Position numbers and translations under genes: made by a program. The notes below the pieces were generated by a model that was given only the letters and a program-made list of their open reading frames with translations, was not told the DNA's origin and did not search any database. Positions 25,101-37,500 of a DNA stretch of 64,000 bases are shown here, piece after piece (the first letter of the stretch is position 1; each line of letters begins with the position of its first letter). The DNA comes from Pomacea canaliculata (Eukaryota > Mollusca > Gastropoda > Architaenioglossa > Ampullariidae), in NCBI RefSeq assembly GCF_003073045.1, contig NC_037596.1:30760184-30824183 (forward strand). The letters run 5' to 3'.

Positions 25101-26810
25101 TGTGTTGACAGACTCATCACGTGTGCTGACTTTCAAAATAAACAACATGGACATCGACACTGTGAATGTGAGTGAAAACAAAGACATGACAGTTGTTTGT
25201 AAAGCTGATGTCAGACCCACACCCAGTCTAAGTCTCTTCAAGAACATCGACAACCAAAAGTTTAAACTATCAGGTGTTAAGGATTCGGATGAACTCACAC
25301 ATACCATGACAGCTGTGACATGCCAAGATGCAGGCAACTACGTTTGTGAATCAGAAAACATCATTGGTGTGGATACAAAATCGATCCAGGTGTTTGTTTT
25401 CTGTGAGTATTTTGGTTTTTGAGTTCGAATTAAAATTTGAATATTATGTTTAGCATTAGTGCCATCCTCTTTATCTTGTAATTATCACTTGTTAAGTTTT
25501 TCTTTGTACTTTTTTCATAAACTGACTATACTTCTCTTGTTACTGATTGTTGACATTTTAAAGTTTGGTGGCTATTAGTAGTAGAGAGTGGATTATGGTA
25601 CTTGACAAATCACAGTAGAGAGGGAGGCAAACGACATCGGAACCAGATGAACCCACCTGAGGGGGGCTGCCCTAAACAAGGTCCGCAAGCGAAATGTTGT
25701 TGTGGCCCTCTGCTCCTCATGGAGTAACAAGAAATAAACTAAACTAACGAAAAATATTTGCAATATGTATAATGTGTGTAAAATGCGAAAGAATATAGTA
25801 TTGTTGATAAAAGTACAGCTGATGCAGAAGAATGTACTGTTTATTAAAACAAAAGAAAATAATCCATTAATACCTAAATAATTTTAAAAGTTTATGAAAA
25901 TGTACAAATAATCTGCGACTGGTTAGGTATTTCATATTTACATTTTAACGTGTAAAAACTAAATAAGGTTATATATTGTCTAATTACTGAAGAGTAATCT
26001 GATCACCCATGCTTCACAATTTCTTCGTGGGGTAATTAGCGTATCTTCTTTAACCTGCGTATGCCTATGTTTAAGAATATGTGATTAGTGAATTTTCTGC
26101 AACAGCACACATTCAACAGGCAAACTCACTAGCACTTTAAAGTACTCTTTCCGGTTTATTCAACACAAAATAAATGATGGGTTCTTGGTTTCTAGTCTCT
26201 ATAAATCCCACTATAATGTCCTACTAGTAATATATCTTTTTAAAGTAAATATATAAACAAACAATGAAGCCAGTCATTGAGAGTCTATATACATATACTG
26301 TGTGAATTTATACATAGTTTTGGTGCCGTTTCACTCATGACCAATCTTAGTGAATCATCGGAGGTGCTCACAAGTATATAAATTTTCCACAAGTTACAAA
26401 GGTGTTATCTCAATTAGAGTTATATGTCGGGAGAGTTAGAACAACGTATTTTATTTTTTCTTTAGGCTCTCCGAGAAGACTAACAAACGAATCATATTTA
26501 ACAACACTTGATGGTGACGAAGCAAGTTTTGAAATGATCGCTTATCCAGATCCTGATTCACTCATCATTATTCCCAATGGATCTTCACTCAACGACACCA
26601 ATACCACAAAGCTGGAGACTAACTTTTCTGCTGAGTATCAATGCACTCGCAACACTTTGCTTTTGTACAGGACTACCTGTGATGTTATTTTCAGAAGTAA
26701 AACAGTTTACAGTGCTGGTTTGTACATCGCCATTTTCAGCAATGTCTTTGGAAACGTTTCTTTTACCTTCGAGGTCAAAGAGAAAATGCATCCATCAACA
26801 AAACCCTTGG
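22117..26810 (+). CDS. Gene B: tandem paralogue of gene A, ectodomain exons intact
   Basis: Exons 22117-22168, 22560-22910, 23529-23659, 23918-24098, 24259-24504, 25112-25402 and 26466-26810 match gene A exons 1-7. The first six have the same lengths as in gene A (52, 351, 131, 181, 246, 291); the seventh is 345 nt against 354. All are open, with good splice sites and phase 1 junctions. They encode a signal peptide (MLKVTVLCFVVFLINIC), D1, split D2, Ig3, Ig4 and Ig5. Most domains are over 90% identical to A by eye, but D1 has a 40-codon block with 18 replacements, including loss of the core Trp (W to C). The downstream membrane and tail exons are damaged (separate entry). If exon 7 is read into its intron, translation stops after GKSC at 26824, giving a soluble five-domain protein. 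It could be a decoy or secreted receptor, or a young pseudogene whose first exons have not yet decayed. Confidence 0.78.
25618..25752 (+). mobile_element. Truncated LINE 3' end in gene B intron 6
   Basis: A stretch unlike the surrounding AT-rich intron contains 'CTGAGGGGGGCTGCCC', 'AACAAGGTCCGCAAGCG' and a 'CTCCTCATGGAGT' hairpin, and ends in 'AATAAACTAAACTAA', the short A-rich repeat tail typical of 5'-truncated non-LTR elements. Gene A lacks it at the same place, so it inserted after the A/B duplication. Confidence 0.55.
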
Positions 26811-27723
26811 GTAAGTCGTGTTAAGTATTAACATACACGAAACACTTCTTGATCTCATCACCCGCCACAGCCACTTCTAATGTGTGTAAATGTCCGGTGA
26901 CAACATTAAATTCAATTAATATTTAAAAAGTCTGCCTTAATTAATGCATCATTATAAACTTAATCCCTATTTACTCAAATTGTGTTTTTACATCAGATAT
27001 TGATGAATACTGAACTAAACGTTGTTCATTAGACTAAAATGGAAGTGCCTAAAATTCCCAATTACAGAGGGGTTTGTGAGAAAGTCAGTTAATTAAACCA
27101 ACCGTCTATTTAACTATTCAATACAAACGTAATATATATCATTCACGACAACTGTAATTTCATCTTCCCTTTTGTGTTTTTTTTTCCCTTGTTTTGATTG
27201 CTCCATTAAAAATATTCTCAATGGAAATGTTTAAGTCTAAATCAATTTTCTTAAAACCACAAGGCTTAGCAGGCACTTTCTCTAAATGTTTTTGTTACTT
27301 TAGATATATATATATAATATTCATTCTACGGATTAAGGTAACGAATACATATTTTTTTAATGAGTCGTAATGTAACATCTACAAAGAGACAGTCGAAAAC
27401 ATAACAGACAACACACAAACACACATACAAACGCGTATGCATTAATGTGTGTGTGCATGGTTGTGAACGCAGGCTTACCCTAACAGATGTCCGAAATCGT
27501 GAGCTAAATGACACTTGTACTCAGTACAAACACACAAGTTGATGTATGAAAAAAATATATATCTATTCGACAGCCTGCGATACTTTTGTTTATCTACTAA
27601 AACCTATCATCGCTTGTGCGCGGATATCGTTACAGTCGTGTGTTCGTATGCAACTATGCCTGTCACGTTCAAATACATATCTTTACAACATTAAATGTGA
27701 CATGTACTCCTTATGAAAGAAAG

Positions 27724-29140
27724 GCCACAACAGAAGAGAAAATAGCAGGACTTGTTGATAAGTTGTTATTGGTTGAGTCACTTCACTTTCGCCGTGCTGG
27801 TTGTCGCGATAATTATCTTTGTCATCAGGCGAAAAGGTAAATGAAATATTGAATTCCTTTACAAATGCTAAAGAGGTTATTGTGAAAGCATCATTAAAGC
27901 AATTAAATTCGCAAAATTTTACCTTAATGAAGAAAGATTAAATTTTAGTTCAATTTAAATTGCAAGTACATATATTAAGAGACCAGGATTAGCAAACTTG
28001 TACTGATAAACTATTTGAAAGAAATGCCATAGCAACAGAAAAGGCAATTTTGGAAGCAGTAAGATCTCATGTACTTTATTAACATATTTATTATCTCATT
28101 TACTTTCTTTACATTTATGAGTTTTTACCTTGTATGACAGGCCCAAGTAAAAATGGTTCGTCACGGTAAGTATAAATGTTTCTGAAATTGTTAAAAAATA
28201 ACACAAATGGAGATAATTCATTGCATCTTAAACATCAGTTTCGTCAGGTAAATGATCTTTCAAAAGACTGAAAATTCTTTGACCTTTTTATGTGTATTAG
28301 CACACACACTCATTTTAAGTCTTGTATGTTATCGTTCTAAGTAATAACTTAATAAATCGAGCTAATCAAGTAAGGCTCCTTTTTACAAAATATGGAAATG
28401 ATGTGATTGAGGATTTTGAGCACAGTAAAGTAATAAATTGCACAGTGTAAGCACAATTTTACAGTTTAACAGCCCTAAATACTTATACTGAAATATACCT
28501 ACAATGATTGTTTTCTATCCAGAGCCGTCTGTTAGCGATTTGTTTTATTGTCCAAATAATAATTTTTTTTATATCACTTTGCAGGTCGACTGGAGCTACA
28601 AAATATTATATTAACGAAGAAGAACAAATTTTGTTCCTTATTTTATGATCACTTATCGTGCATTTTCAAGAGCTCTATGTGTTTTCAATGTTCATCACAT
28701 TTTTAATCCAAATAGCTAAGTATGATTTGAGATATAATGATAAACGTAAATAAATATGTCAGAATATTATTAAAAATTAAGAATATATACATGATTAAAC
28801 TGTTTTGGCAAAGAAAACAATCGTTTGAATTTTCGCTGTTTTTAATAAAGCTTTTAGAAGGAGAGTTCTAAAATATAAATCAACGTCACACTACTTTTAA
28901 TTTTAAGATAAAGAAACAGAGACAGATGTTGACAAAGTCGCTCACAGCCAACAACAACAATAGACTCGACCACAAAGGACGTGTACAGTGCTGTTGTCAA
29001 GAGAGGAGTACAACCAACAGCTACAGACTCCACAGGCTCAGCAACTTCACCAATGAATGAATATGTAACAAAAAGTATCAAAAGAGCAGTGAGATTAAAG
29101 TAGAACACATGGAAATGGTAAAAGGAAGGAAAATGGTGTC
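27724..29140 (+). pseudogene. Decayed membrane and tail exons of gene B
   Basis: This matches gene A exons 8-11. In exon 8 (to 27836) the stretch between the GAAGAG block and the GTGCTGGTT block is 4 nt longer than in A, so the membrane span (its end still reads VLVVAIIIFVIRRK) is out of frame with the part before it, and the usual CAG acceptor is gone. Exon 9 (28141-28165) keeps 25 nt and good splice sites. Exon 10 (from 28585) has a 16-nt insertion and has lost its donor. Exon 11 (from 28908) has a 1-nt deletion after GATGTTGAC that brings a TAG within a few codons. No match to gene A exons 12-13 with the ITIM/ITSM motifs follows. The gene has therefore lost membrane anchoring and signalling. 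Confidence 0.8.
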
Positions 29141-29142
29141 TA

Positions 29143-30050
29143 TCAGTTATGGATTACAACTTAAATACATTACTTAGGAGAAATGTAATTTCGTATGGTT
29201 AATTGCGTGCCCATAAGGCGCCTCTTTGCTTAGTGGTTTGTTTGCTTGTCATTGTCCTGAACTAGTAATTTTTTTTTCTGAACTTTGTGCATACTGACAT
29301 GGATAATATAGGTTAGTGTAGTCGGTTGGCATGGATTAAAGAGATTGTTCGAGTCGCTAGGCGACAGCGAAATCAGCTAGGCCGATACAAATCTTTATTC
29401 ACCGATACATGCGAATTCATTTCCCATTCTTTAAAACAAGGTTTGTCTGGACAACATATCTTATTAGATACAACCAAAAGTGGACCCAACATGCTGCACC
29501 CTAACTTTATCATCCCACATGGTAAATGATTTAACTTAATTTGAAACATTGTGAAAACAATAACCATCTTTCGCATAAATGCAATCACTTTGATAAAAAA
29601 TTTACTTAGTTAAGCTTACCAGGATATCATTAACGCAGACAGACAAATCGGAGTGGGTGACTGACTTCCTTCTGGAACGTATGGTCATCTGAGAAGCGCT
29701 CTGAAATTTGACTTTAGCTAAAACTGACCAAGATATCACCATCCTTTTCTTCATCCTACTGTAAAAGCTGTTTGCTCAAGAACATTTATATAGCGTATTT
29801 TGAGCTTTTCTTTAACAGAATGGTCGATACCAGAAAATTAGTATGTTGAATGCCTTTTAACAAAAGTGCTTGTACATATAAATTAACTAATTTTTTTTTT
29901 TGGTTGTGATGACTAAAGACGATAAAATGAATGGAAAATGAGGAGGAACCTGATGGAAAAGAACAAAAAGAGAAGTTTGATTTGTTAGAAGCAATAAACA
30001 CGAAGTGAAACATAATTTTCAAAAGTAAATATGCATCACGTCAAGCCCTG
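29143..30050. other. Spacer after gene B
   Basis: Homology to gene A stops near 29140. No domain, splice structure or repeat was recognised up to about 30050. A plus-strand open frame at 29326-29529 has no support. Confidence 0.4.
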
Positions 30051-30056
30051 ACCCAT

Positions 30057-30165
30057 TCCCGTGAGCTGGGTTGACTGGGGAAAGTCAGATGCGCTACGCG
30101 GGTATCGACCCTTTAAGCTTTCGGTTCGCACCCCAGCGCTCTGAACACTGGACTGTCTGCTCCCT
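30057..30165 (-). mobile_element. tRNA-derived SINE head
   Basis: Read on the minus strand this holds a pol III A-box-like stretch (AGTGTTCAGAGCGCTGG) and, about 35 bases later, a B-box-like stretch (GGTCGATACCC, compare GGTTCGANNCC). Then follows 'CTTTCCCCAGTCAACCCAGC' and 'GGGAATGGGTC', a body form seen in invertebrate SINEs. It does not fold into a functional tRNA by eye, so a SINE fragment is the best call. Confidence 0.5.
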
Positions 30166-30189
30166 GCATCGTATACAGGTACTTCAACG

Positions 30190-30425
30190 TCGTTTACGGC
30201 AAACATAACTCTGGTAGCCTTAATCCACTAATTTGGGTTGCCTCCCTTGTCAATGTCTCGTATAGCTTGATATTAAAGTAAAATGTTTGTGATGAGAATA
30301 AAAGATAATAAAATCATGCCTGAGTGAACACACGCTTAAGCACTTACACCCTCTCTCCCAACACACAAGCACACACATACAAATAAAATCCATTACAACA
30401 AGCTATCGTACAGACCCTGTACGGT
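30190..30425 (+). repeat. Dispersed repeat family R2 copy
   Basis: It has the same box order as the copies at 575-810 and 56920-57165: 'ACTCTGGTAGCCTTA', 'TTGCCTCCCTTG', 'TAGCTTGA', 'GAATAAAAGATAA', then a CA-rich tract and 'AAATAAAATCCA'. It is unclassified. Confidence 0.55.
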
Positions 30426-30734
30426 TCTCGTTTTCAGGCGGACATGCTGTTTACTGTGACTAAGCCAAGATGGAATAGAGTAGGAACATGTCCCCAGTAG
30501 ATATCATTCTTAACTAATTCTTCTTGTTATTAGTTTATCAGTGGATTTGTGAGACGAAGATAATGATACCTGTTAAGTAATCCATACTGGAACAATTCCT
30601 AGAGGTTCCAGTAGTTGCCTCCCTTATGTTTTTATTCATTTACGCATACAGCGATGTGTTTTATGATGCCACCTCTCCTTGTGAGTGAGTAATAACCGGT
30701 AGTTGACATAAATATTGTCAGTTATACTGTCTCA

Positions 30735-31145
30735 CCGACTAAGGCTAGTGTGTTAACACCTACATAGGTCAGAGAATGTAGCATGGAGCAGTCTGCACTA
30801 GTCTAAACAGGTAAAGCCTTGACAGATTTTTTTCAGTCTTCCCGTTGCTCTTCAGACGCATACAGCCGTCGTCTTGACTCAGTTGTAAACGACATTGAGT
30901 GTGCACCATTCCCACTCAACATGGCAGCCTGACATAAAAAAAAATCCTGAGGGGTTAGCCCCTTTCTTTCCCATAATTTATACCTTGGGTGACACAAGCG
31001 TCAGCCCGTATAGCGCAGTGGGTCTGTCTTGGGAGCCTTCACACAAGTTGGGTGGGGTATGGGTAGGTTATCTTTCGCTAAGAGACTGGCGGGTAATCTA
31101 GCACACGTGCCGGTGTTGTTGAGTTCCGATGTTATCAGGCAAGCC
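30735..31145 (+). repeat. Segmental duplication arm, first part (copy 1)
   Basis: It matches about 57905-58235. The shared blocks are 'CACCTACATAGGTCAGA', 'GCGCAGTGGGTCTG', 'GGAGC..ACACAAG' and 'CCGGTGTTGTTGAGTTC'. The motif TAGCGCAGTGG (31011-31021) fits the pol III A-box consensus, and its copy reads TGGCGCAGTGG, so a SINE may be embedded. No B box was found at tRNA spacing. Confidence 0.6.
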
Positions 31146-31512
31146 CACACCCATACACACTTTTTTCTCCACTTCCCACCCCACACACGCGAACGAGACA
31201 GAGAGAGAAGGATACAGAGAGACTAGGAAGATGCAAGACACCAGGATACCAATTACTACAAGTGTGTGATTAGTCTTGTAAAACGACCCGATATTTTATT
31301 TTATTTCTACAGCTAGACGAGTCTCTACTTGTCAAAAGTGGAAAGCCTTCTTCTAGACTTGGCATTGAAATAGATAGTGTACCGCGAGTGTCTGCAATTA
31401 AGATTTGTCGCTGATACAAAAGACTGACACTTCCTTGGTTGTACACATGTATATATTGTTTTATGATTGCAATCATCTGTTTTCCATTAATATAATGTTT
31501 CTTCAGTTTCTT

Positions 31513-34500
31513 CTACTTGGAAGTGCCCGGTGCTAGTTGGAGGTCAAGAGATGTTGCAGTTGTAACTGAACCAGGAACACTATTCACCAAGGGATCCTCG
31601 AGGGCGCTGCTGGTACCCACACCGTCAGCCACCGACACGGAATGAGATGAGACCACAGACTGCTGGGCCTTGTATGAGAAGAGGAGACCTGAAGAACACC
31701 AAACACTATCAACAGTATCAAAAAAATGGAGTCTTTGTATATGTGGTTTCCATGACAGCACAAACATGACAACGGATTATGAGACATACTGCACAGATCA
31801 CACAAGGCTCTCTCAAGCTTATTTTATTTTTGTTTTATTAGTTGTTTGCATTGAACACTTTCCTAGAACATGACCCTCTCTTGTACTTATTGGATGATTC
31901 CTTAAGTAGATCGCTGAAAATATTGTTTAGAATATTTTATACTATTCCCGATTACTTCGACAGAATGAAAAATAGTCGTTGTAAAATTGAGACAGAAAGT
32001 ATGCTTACTCCCCCACTCCCGTTTTATTTCAAACAATCATTGTGCAGGTGCGTGCTTTGCTATGTGTAAATAGAAAAATATACATTTTCATGGTTGTCAT
32101 GAAAGTGCTTGTTTATCGTAATCTCTTAGTCGTTAACATAAGGACAACCATAACCATAATATAAAAAAGCTATTATATTTTTTAGTTTTGGCCCCTTCCT
32201 TAGTGTTGTTTGTTACAGTCTCAGAGATTTAAATACCTTGATAACCAGCTCTAAAATAAGTGGAAGAGTTAAATGACTTAATTAGACCATCTGACCCATT
32301 GTTAACCAGCATCACACAAACAATTTCTCATAACGGAAATAGCGAGGTGAAATATTCGCAAACACATGGCTTTAATTCAAATAAATAAATCTCTGTTGAA
32401 AGCAGTCTTTTAAACATACTTTAGTTCATACCGACAGTTATCTATTCTCTCATTCTTTTCTGTTTCATCTTAAGAACAGCAATATCATGGTGAAGCTGTT
32501 CCATTGAAGGTCATATAAGTGGTTGACAGGATATTGTTATCTTGTCATATCTCCCTGTCATGGTACCAGTGCTCGAAGAATAGAAAGTTCTATAGGGAAT
32601 GTAAATTTAAAAGACACTTCACAAAAGAAGAGAACTTGTAAGTGTCTGGAAGATAATCCTGATGATCCTAGATGATATCGAGTGCTAGGTTTCAATTCTA
32701 AACATAGACAAGTCTAATAAAAATCAGGACAGTAAACTTACAAATATATCGCTTTAGGAACAGTAACATGTATGCCATTGTGTTAATTGTGGTGTTGTCG
32801 TTTTTATTGTTGTTGCTAGTAAGTACACCAGTAAAGCTTTAAAGAATGGAAAAGTTTGGTAGATATGCATGTCTAAACACAAAATCAGTCTCTCTCCTTA
32901 GAAGCGCGGTGTTACTCAATGTAACCTCCTAGTGCTCGCACCCACCGAAATTAGACAAGCAACAAATAAATTATATACTCAGTCTTTTTACGTAAGTAGG
33001 AACGACTTATATTTACGACTGAAGTCTATCCATAAAAAAATTCTATACTTTAGTACACCAATACTGTTATGTCACGTTCCTGCTTCAGACCACCACGTGA
33101 CCATGTCCTCGTCTGGTGTTTCTCCAGTTCCCTCATCTTTGTAAACATTCCAGGTGCTGATCGATGAATATTTGAAATGTGGATACTTGTGCCTTGAAAA
33201 TTTTTGAAGAAACCTGAAGATCTGAAACTGAAGACCACTAAAGAACAAAGAACGAGCAACTTTATTTCTAGAGCACAAACATGAACATGCGAAAGTTTGC
33301 GCGTGAGCGTTCTTGATGATATGTATGTAGACTTTAAATTATCTGAGACTTTGATAACCATAAAGTATAAAATATATTTATAACTGACTCAACAATGTAA
33401 AATGTAATTATAAATATGCGCAGTATAAATATATATATAGCGTACGGCGACTTGATAGTCATGAATATTCACGTCAGCGAGACTGGCTCAATCTTGTCGG
33501 CCACGGTTTAGTCGCACATCCTGGCGGTTAAGCGGTTTTGCCAATCTCACGATCACCGACAACGCTGGCAAACACTGGGGTTTGCCTGGGGAAGGCTTGG
33601 CAAGCAAAAACCAATGTTACAAGCTTTCCCCAAGCTTGGTAAAATCTTGCTTGTTTGCTGACCATTCTTAGAAATACTAGCTTTTCTTCAACTCCTGCCT
33701 ATTTGAGACATATAGGTGTGATTGAGAGAAAAATATTAAGATACTATTTCTCGTGCCTCTTTGTCATAAAGTGTGTGTTTGTGGATACTGTTTGCTCTAT
33801 TTCCAGCGATGTCGGTTTAAAGCTCGTGTTGGCCTTTAGACCGAAGGAGACTATGACTATCAGAGAAGGAGAAGCGCTGTAAAGTCTCTTACCATCTACA
33901 TCGTTGCATACTTAGTAATCATAAAGTGCTTTACCTGACTGAAGTGTGTGACAATGTATATTATACACTTGGTGTGGAGTGTATGTAAAATATATGTGTG
34001 TTCGTGTGTGGGTGATTTTCCGGTTAAGTGCGTTTAACTGAGGGAAACTGGAGGCATCATTTCTGTCATCGTCCTGGTTAACAAAAAGCCCTTTAAGAGA
34101 AATTTCTAAAGACTGTTCATTATTATTGGAAATTAAAAATTATACCTGCGATATTTTGAGGAAGAGCGTGCACAGCAAATGAGAAGTTTCCCGCCTGATT
34201 GATGATCATGACCTTGTAGAAGCCAGCTGTGTCCGATGTCACTTTTGTGACAGTGATGGTGCAGAGCATTTTATAACTAGATGGAGGACTTGGATTGCAG
34301 ACAACAAGAAATACACCTTCTCTGGCAGGTTCTTCGTTTGGTCCCAGGAAATACTTGGTCACATTCACAGATGTAGGGTAAGCAATCAGCTCCATCGTCA
34401 CAGGTTTACCTTCTTCAACAGTTGGAGTTGTATAGTTAGCATCAGCAGGATTTCTTCTGGGCGCACCTGAATAACACATAATCTTCTCCTTCATTTTAGT

Positions 34501-37500
34501 TCTACTGAGTAACTTATCATGCTCAATTACATAATGATTTTGAATAAATACAAAATAAAATAATTATAAACATCAATAAGAGTAATAGAAGACGATTGAA
34601 TCTTCATAGAAATTTGAAGACATTACTGGCCTGTCCTTACTCTTCATGACTTACTTCACGAGTCAGAGACCAGTAACCTACATCTCAACAAGTCACGGAG
34701 ATATTTATTAAAATAAATACATAACTTAATGGAGTGAAAGGTGACCAGCTAAGAATTATAAAAGGTATTAAAAAAGTGGATAATTTACCTAAAGAAAATC
34801 CACTAATAAAACAAAAACTACGAGACATGAAGACAATCCATGAGATATAGAGATAGAGAAAAGTGTGGTGAATGTATATCTAAACCATAAGAAGCAAGTT
34901 TAAGTCCCTACTGACATACAAGCAACAAGAAGTGTGTAGGTCACCGACTGCACGACTGTCCTGTTCCAGGTGAGACTACACACGTAGTTCACTCCATGCT
35001 GGTCCATCTTCACACCTGGGAGTATGAGTTGCTCTGAGCTCATGTTGTTCCACTTCAGTTGTCCAGGAGGTGAACCCAAGTCGTTGACAAAGCAAACACA
35101 ACTTACAGAGTTGTCTTCTTTGACGTACAGGGGACAGTTGTGATGTGGAATACTTTTAGGTCGACCTGAAACCATAAATATACAAATAATGAAAACCAGG
35201 AGAGTTTACCTCCAAAAATGATGCACACCATGGACTGAGGAATCAAATACAACCGTATTAATGATTTATCGTTTTACTTCCATGTTATTAAGAGCACGTG
35301 AAGACCTTCGTAAATCTCGCAAAATAGTCTTGTATCCTTGGGTATTAACTGATTACATTTGTATTTCATTTCCCTTTTTTCACTGAAAAGAAATGCAAAC
35401 TGACTTTATAGAAGATAATAGCTTGTATGCACACAGTTGTAGGAGATGAGAAGCTTGATATATTTTTATTGAAAAAAATTCCCTAAACATAAGTTGTTGA
35501 TTTTAAAACAACTGTTTGGATGGTTTTTATATATATATATATTGGAAAATCAAACACAAATTCAGTTTTTCAACTTGCTTTCGATGTTATAAAGCATAAA
35601 TGAAAAGGAAAAACACCTACGAGATAGAGTCCTTTCAATTTCTTATACTACATCGTTCACTATATTTCTTGTCTCTTTTCTTTGCAATTGTGTGTGTGTG
35701 ATTGTTTTCTGCAGGATGTAGAAAAATGAAAGATGGTATTCTTAACAAGCAGGCAGGTACAAATAGTTAAACGACTCACGTATTTCATTGTTTCCGTAAA
35801 ATACAGCGGACACATTTACTTCCCCTGGCATGATGAGCACTGTGTAGCTGTATCTTCCGTCAGGTGGCAGGTAAGAGGTCATGTGACACGTGCCTGAGAA
35901 ATAACCTGACGGTGTGGAGGCCTCTGTGCTCATACTGAATGACCCAACTCTTACTGACTCTTGCGAACCCTACACAACACGGAAATTAAAATATACAATA
36001 AAGTTATACATTGACAATTAGACAATTAGATATTACATACCCTAAATACAACAATCATTTTGGTAACATACACTTTAATCCCATAATATCTATCATTATG
36101 CAGCATCCTTAATTGTCAGAAAATAACAAATCTTTGTAATCTTAATACAACTTTCCTCTTTCACTGAATGGCTCGAGATAAAGTACTTAGAAGCTGATGT
36201 ACTAAGGATGGTTAATTAACAAGTAATACAGTGTCCTTTCCAATACCTGAAAGCATTTATTGTGATGTATGTTAATTCATAAAGAGTTCGTCATTGTGTG
36301 AAAGTTTAGACTGTTTTTTTTAAATGTTACTATAAATGTGATACATCGAAATGTTTTATAAACTATACATAATAACTATCTTCATACCTGTGTCTGGTAT
36401 AAATAACATCCATATTTCTTTCTCCTGGAGCGGACTTTGGAAATCAAGCAGGATCCGGTTACTTCCCATGTGTCTCCATTAAACTGAATTTTACATGTAA
36501 TGTTTTCAGCAGGGTCTGAAACGATAATAATTCTAATTTGTTACTCGACAGTACTTTAAGGAGTTAATAAAAGCAAAGAAAAAAATTCTAAAGAATTAAA
36601 TAAAGAAGAAATGGATGTAACACACACACACACAAAATAATACTGAATGTCTGAGTGTTGATGTTGATGAGTTTAGAGAATGCTGACGGGACCAGTTCAG
36701 GCCTTGAAGTTTTCATGGATGTGGAAGATGTATTGACAGAGATGGAGAAGGGCGGTGAATAGCAAAAGCTTCTCTTATAGCAATTTCAATGCCAAAGTCC
36801 TGGAGGTGGACTTTGTAGCTTTCTTTGCACTCTACCTGTGCTCTTACTCTCTCAGCTCTCCCTAAAGACTTCTGTGTCAGGGATTCTATTTTGCCAGCAG
36901 ATATGTCAGTTCATGTGGACTTCATTAAGTTGCTTGGTGTGTCTGGTGTAAATAGTTCAGGTCTCACTGGCGTAGAGAATGTGTAGAAGAATGACTGCAG
37001 TGTTGTGTTTGAGAGAATGCTACCCAGACAAGTGAAATGCTTAATTTGGTCGAGGTTTCACCCCTTTAGTGAGATGTGAGGCTTCTGCTAAGGCTTGCTG
37101 GAGCATGACTTTGGATTTCAGGGTACTGGTGGTCAGACCAAAGTAACATGCAGCTGTCCCATTGTGTTTATTTTATTTTTGTATGACAGGCAATTTTCTT
37201 CATTCGTAGAAAAAAAACAAACTTACAAACTGAGTCCAGCGGACATGTCACACTTTCCTGAGCTGTCTCACATCTCAGACTAGTTGTACCAAAGTAGTCC
37301 AGGGTTGGAGATGCTGTGGCGAGAACTGTAATGTTGCTGGCTGTTGTCGATGCTCTGCTGATCCTGAAGAATGTATTAAAAGCTGCCTGACTGAATGTGC
37401 AGGATGCCGGAGGGGGCGGACAGGTAGCGACAAGACTTCCACTCCATAACCAGGCGACATCTTGCTGTTCTCTCAGTCCTGTACAGGTAAAGGTGTTGTC

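Larger units (their letters stand above)
31139..34070 (+). repeat. Segmental duplication, copy 1 (3' part of gene C)
   Basis: This segment recurs in the same orientation at 59678-64000, beginning with 'GCCCACACCCATACACAC' and reaching 'GTGCGTTTAACTGAGG' near 34030 (63955 in the other copy). It contains the last exon of gene C on the minus strand, its polyadenylation region, a second conserved minus-strand frame (33072-33240) and a fragment of a plus-strand Ig exon. The second copy is longer because of extra sequence between about 61340 and 62930. Confidence 0.85.

Noticed and set aside
31011-31021. Perfect pol III A-box (TAGCGCAGTGG) suggesting a tRNA gene
   Set aside because: No B box at tRNA distance and no cloverleaf. 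It recurs within the duplicated segment, so at most it is a SINE remnant.
32768-32818. Plus-strand MYAIVLIVVLSFLLLLL with GTAAGT, a possible signal exon with a counterpart at 61314
   Set aside because: Its exit is phase 0 while the family uses phase 1. The hydrophobic run is largely a TTG/TTA low-complexity tract, and the second copy has lost the donor.
37078-37096. GGCTTCTGCTAAGGCT, the same as the end of the 41981-42890 element
   Set aside because: It sits in the LINE relic, where it reads as part of the protein frame. There is no second end and no flanking duplication, so the match is taken as chance.
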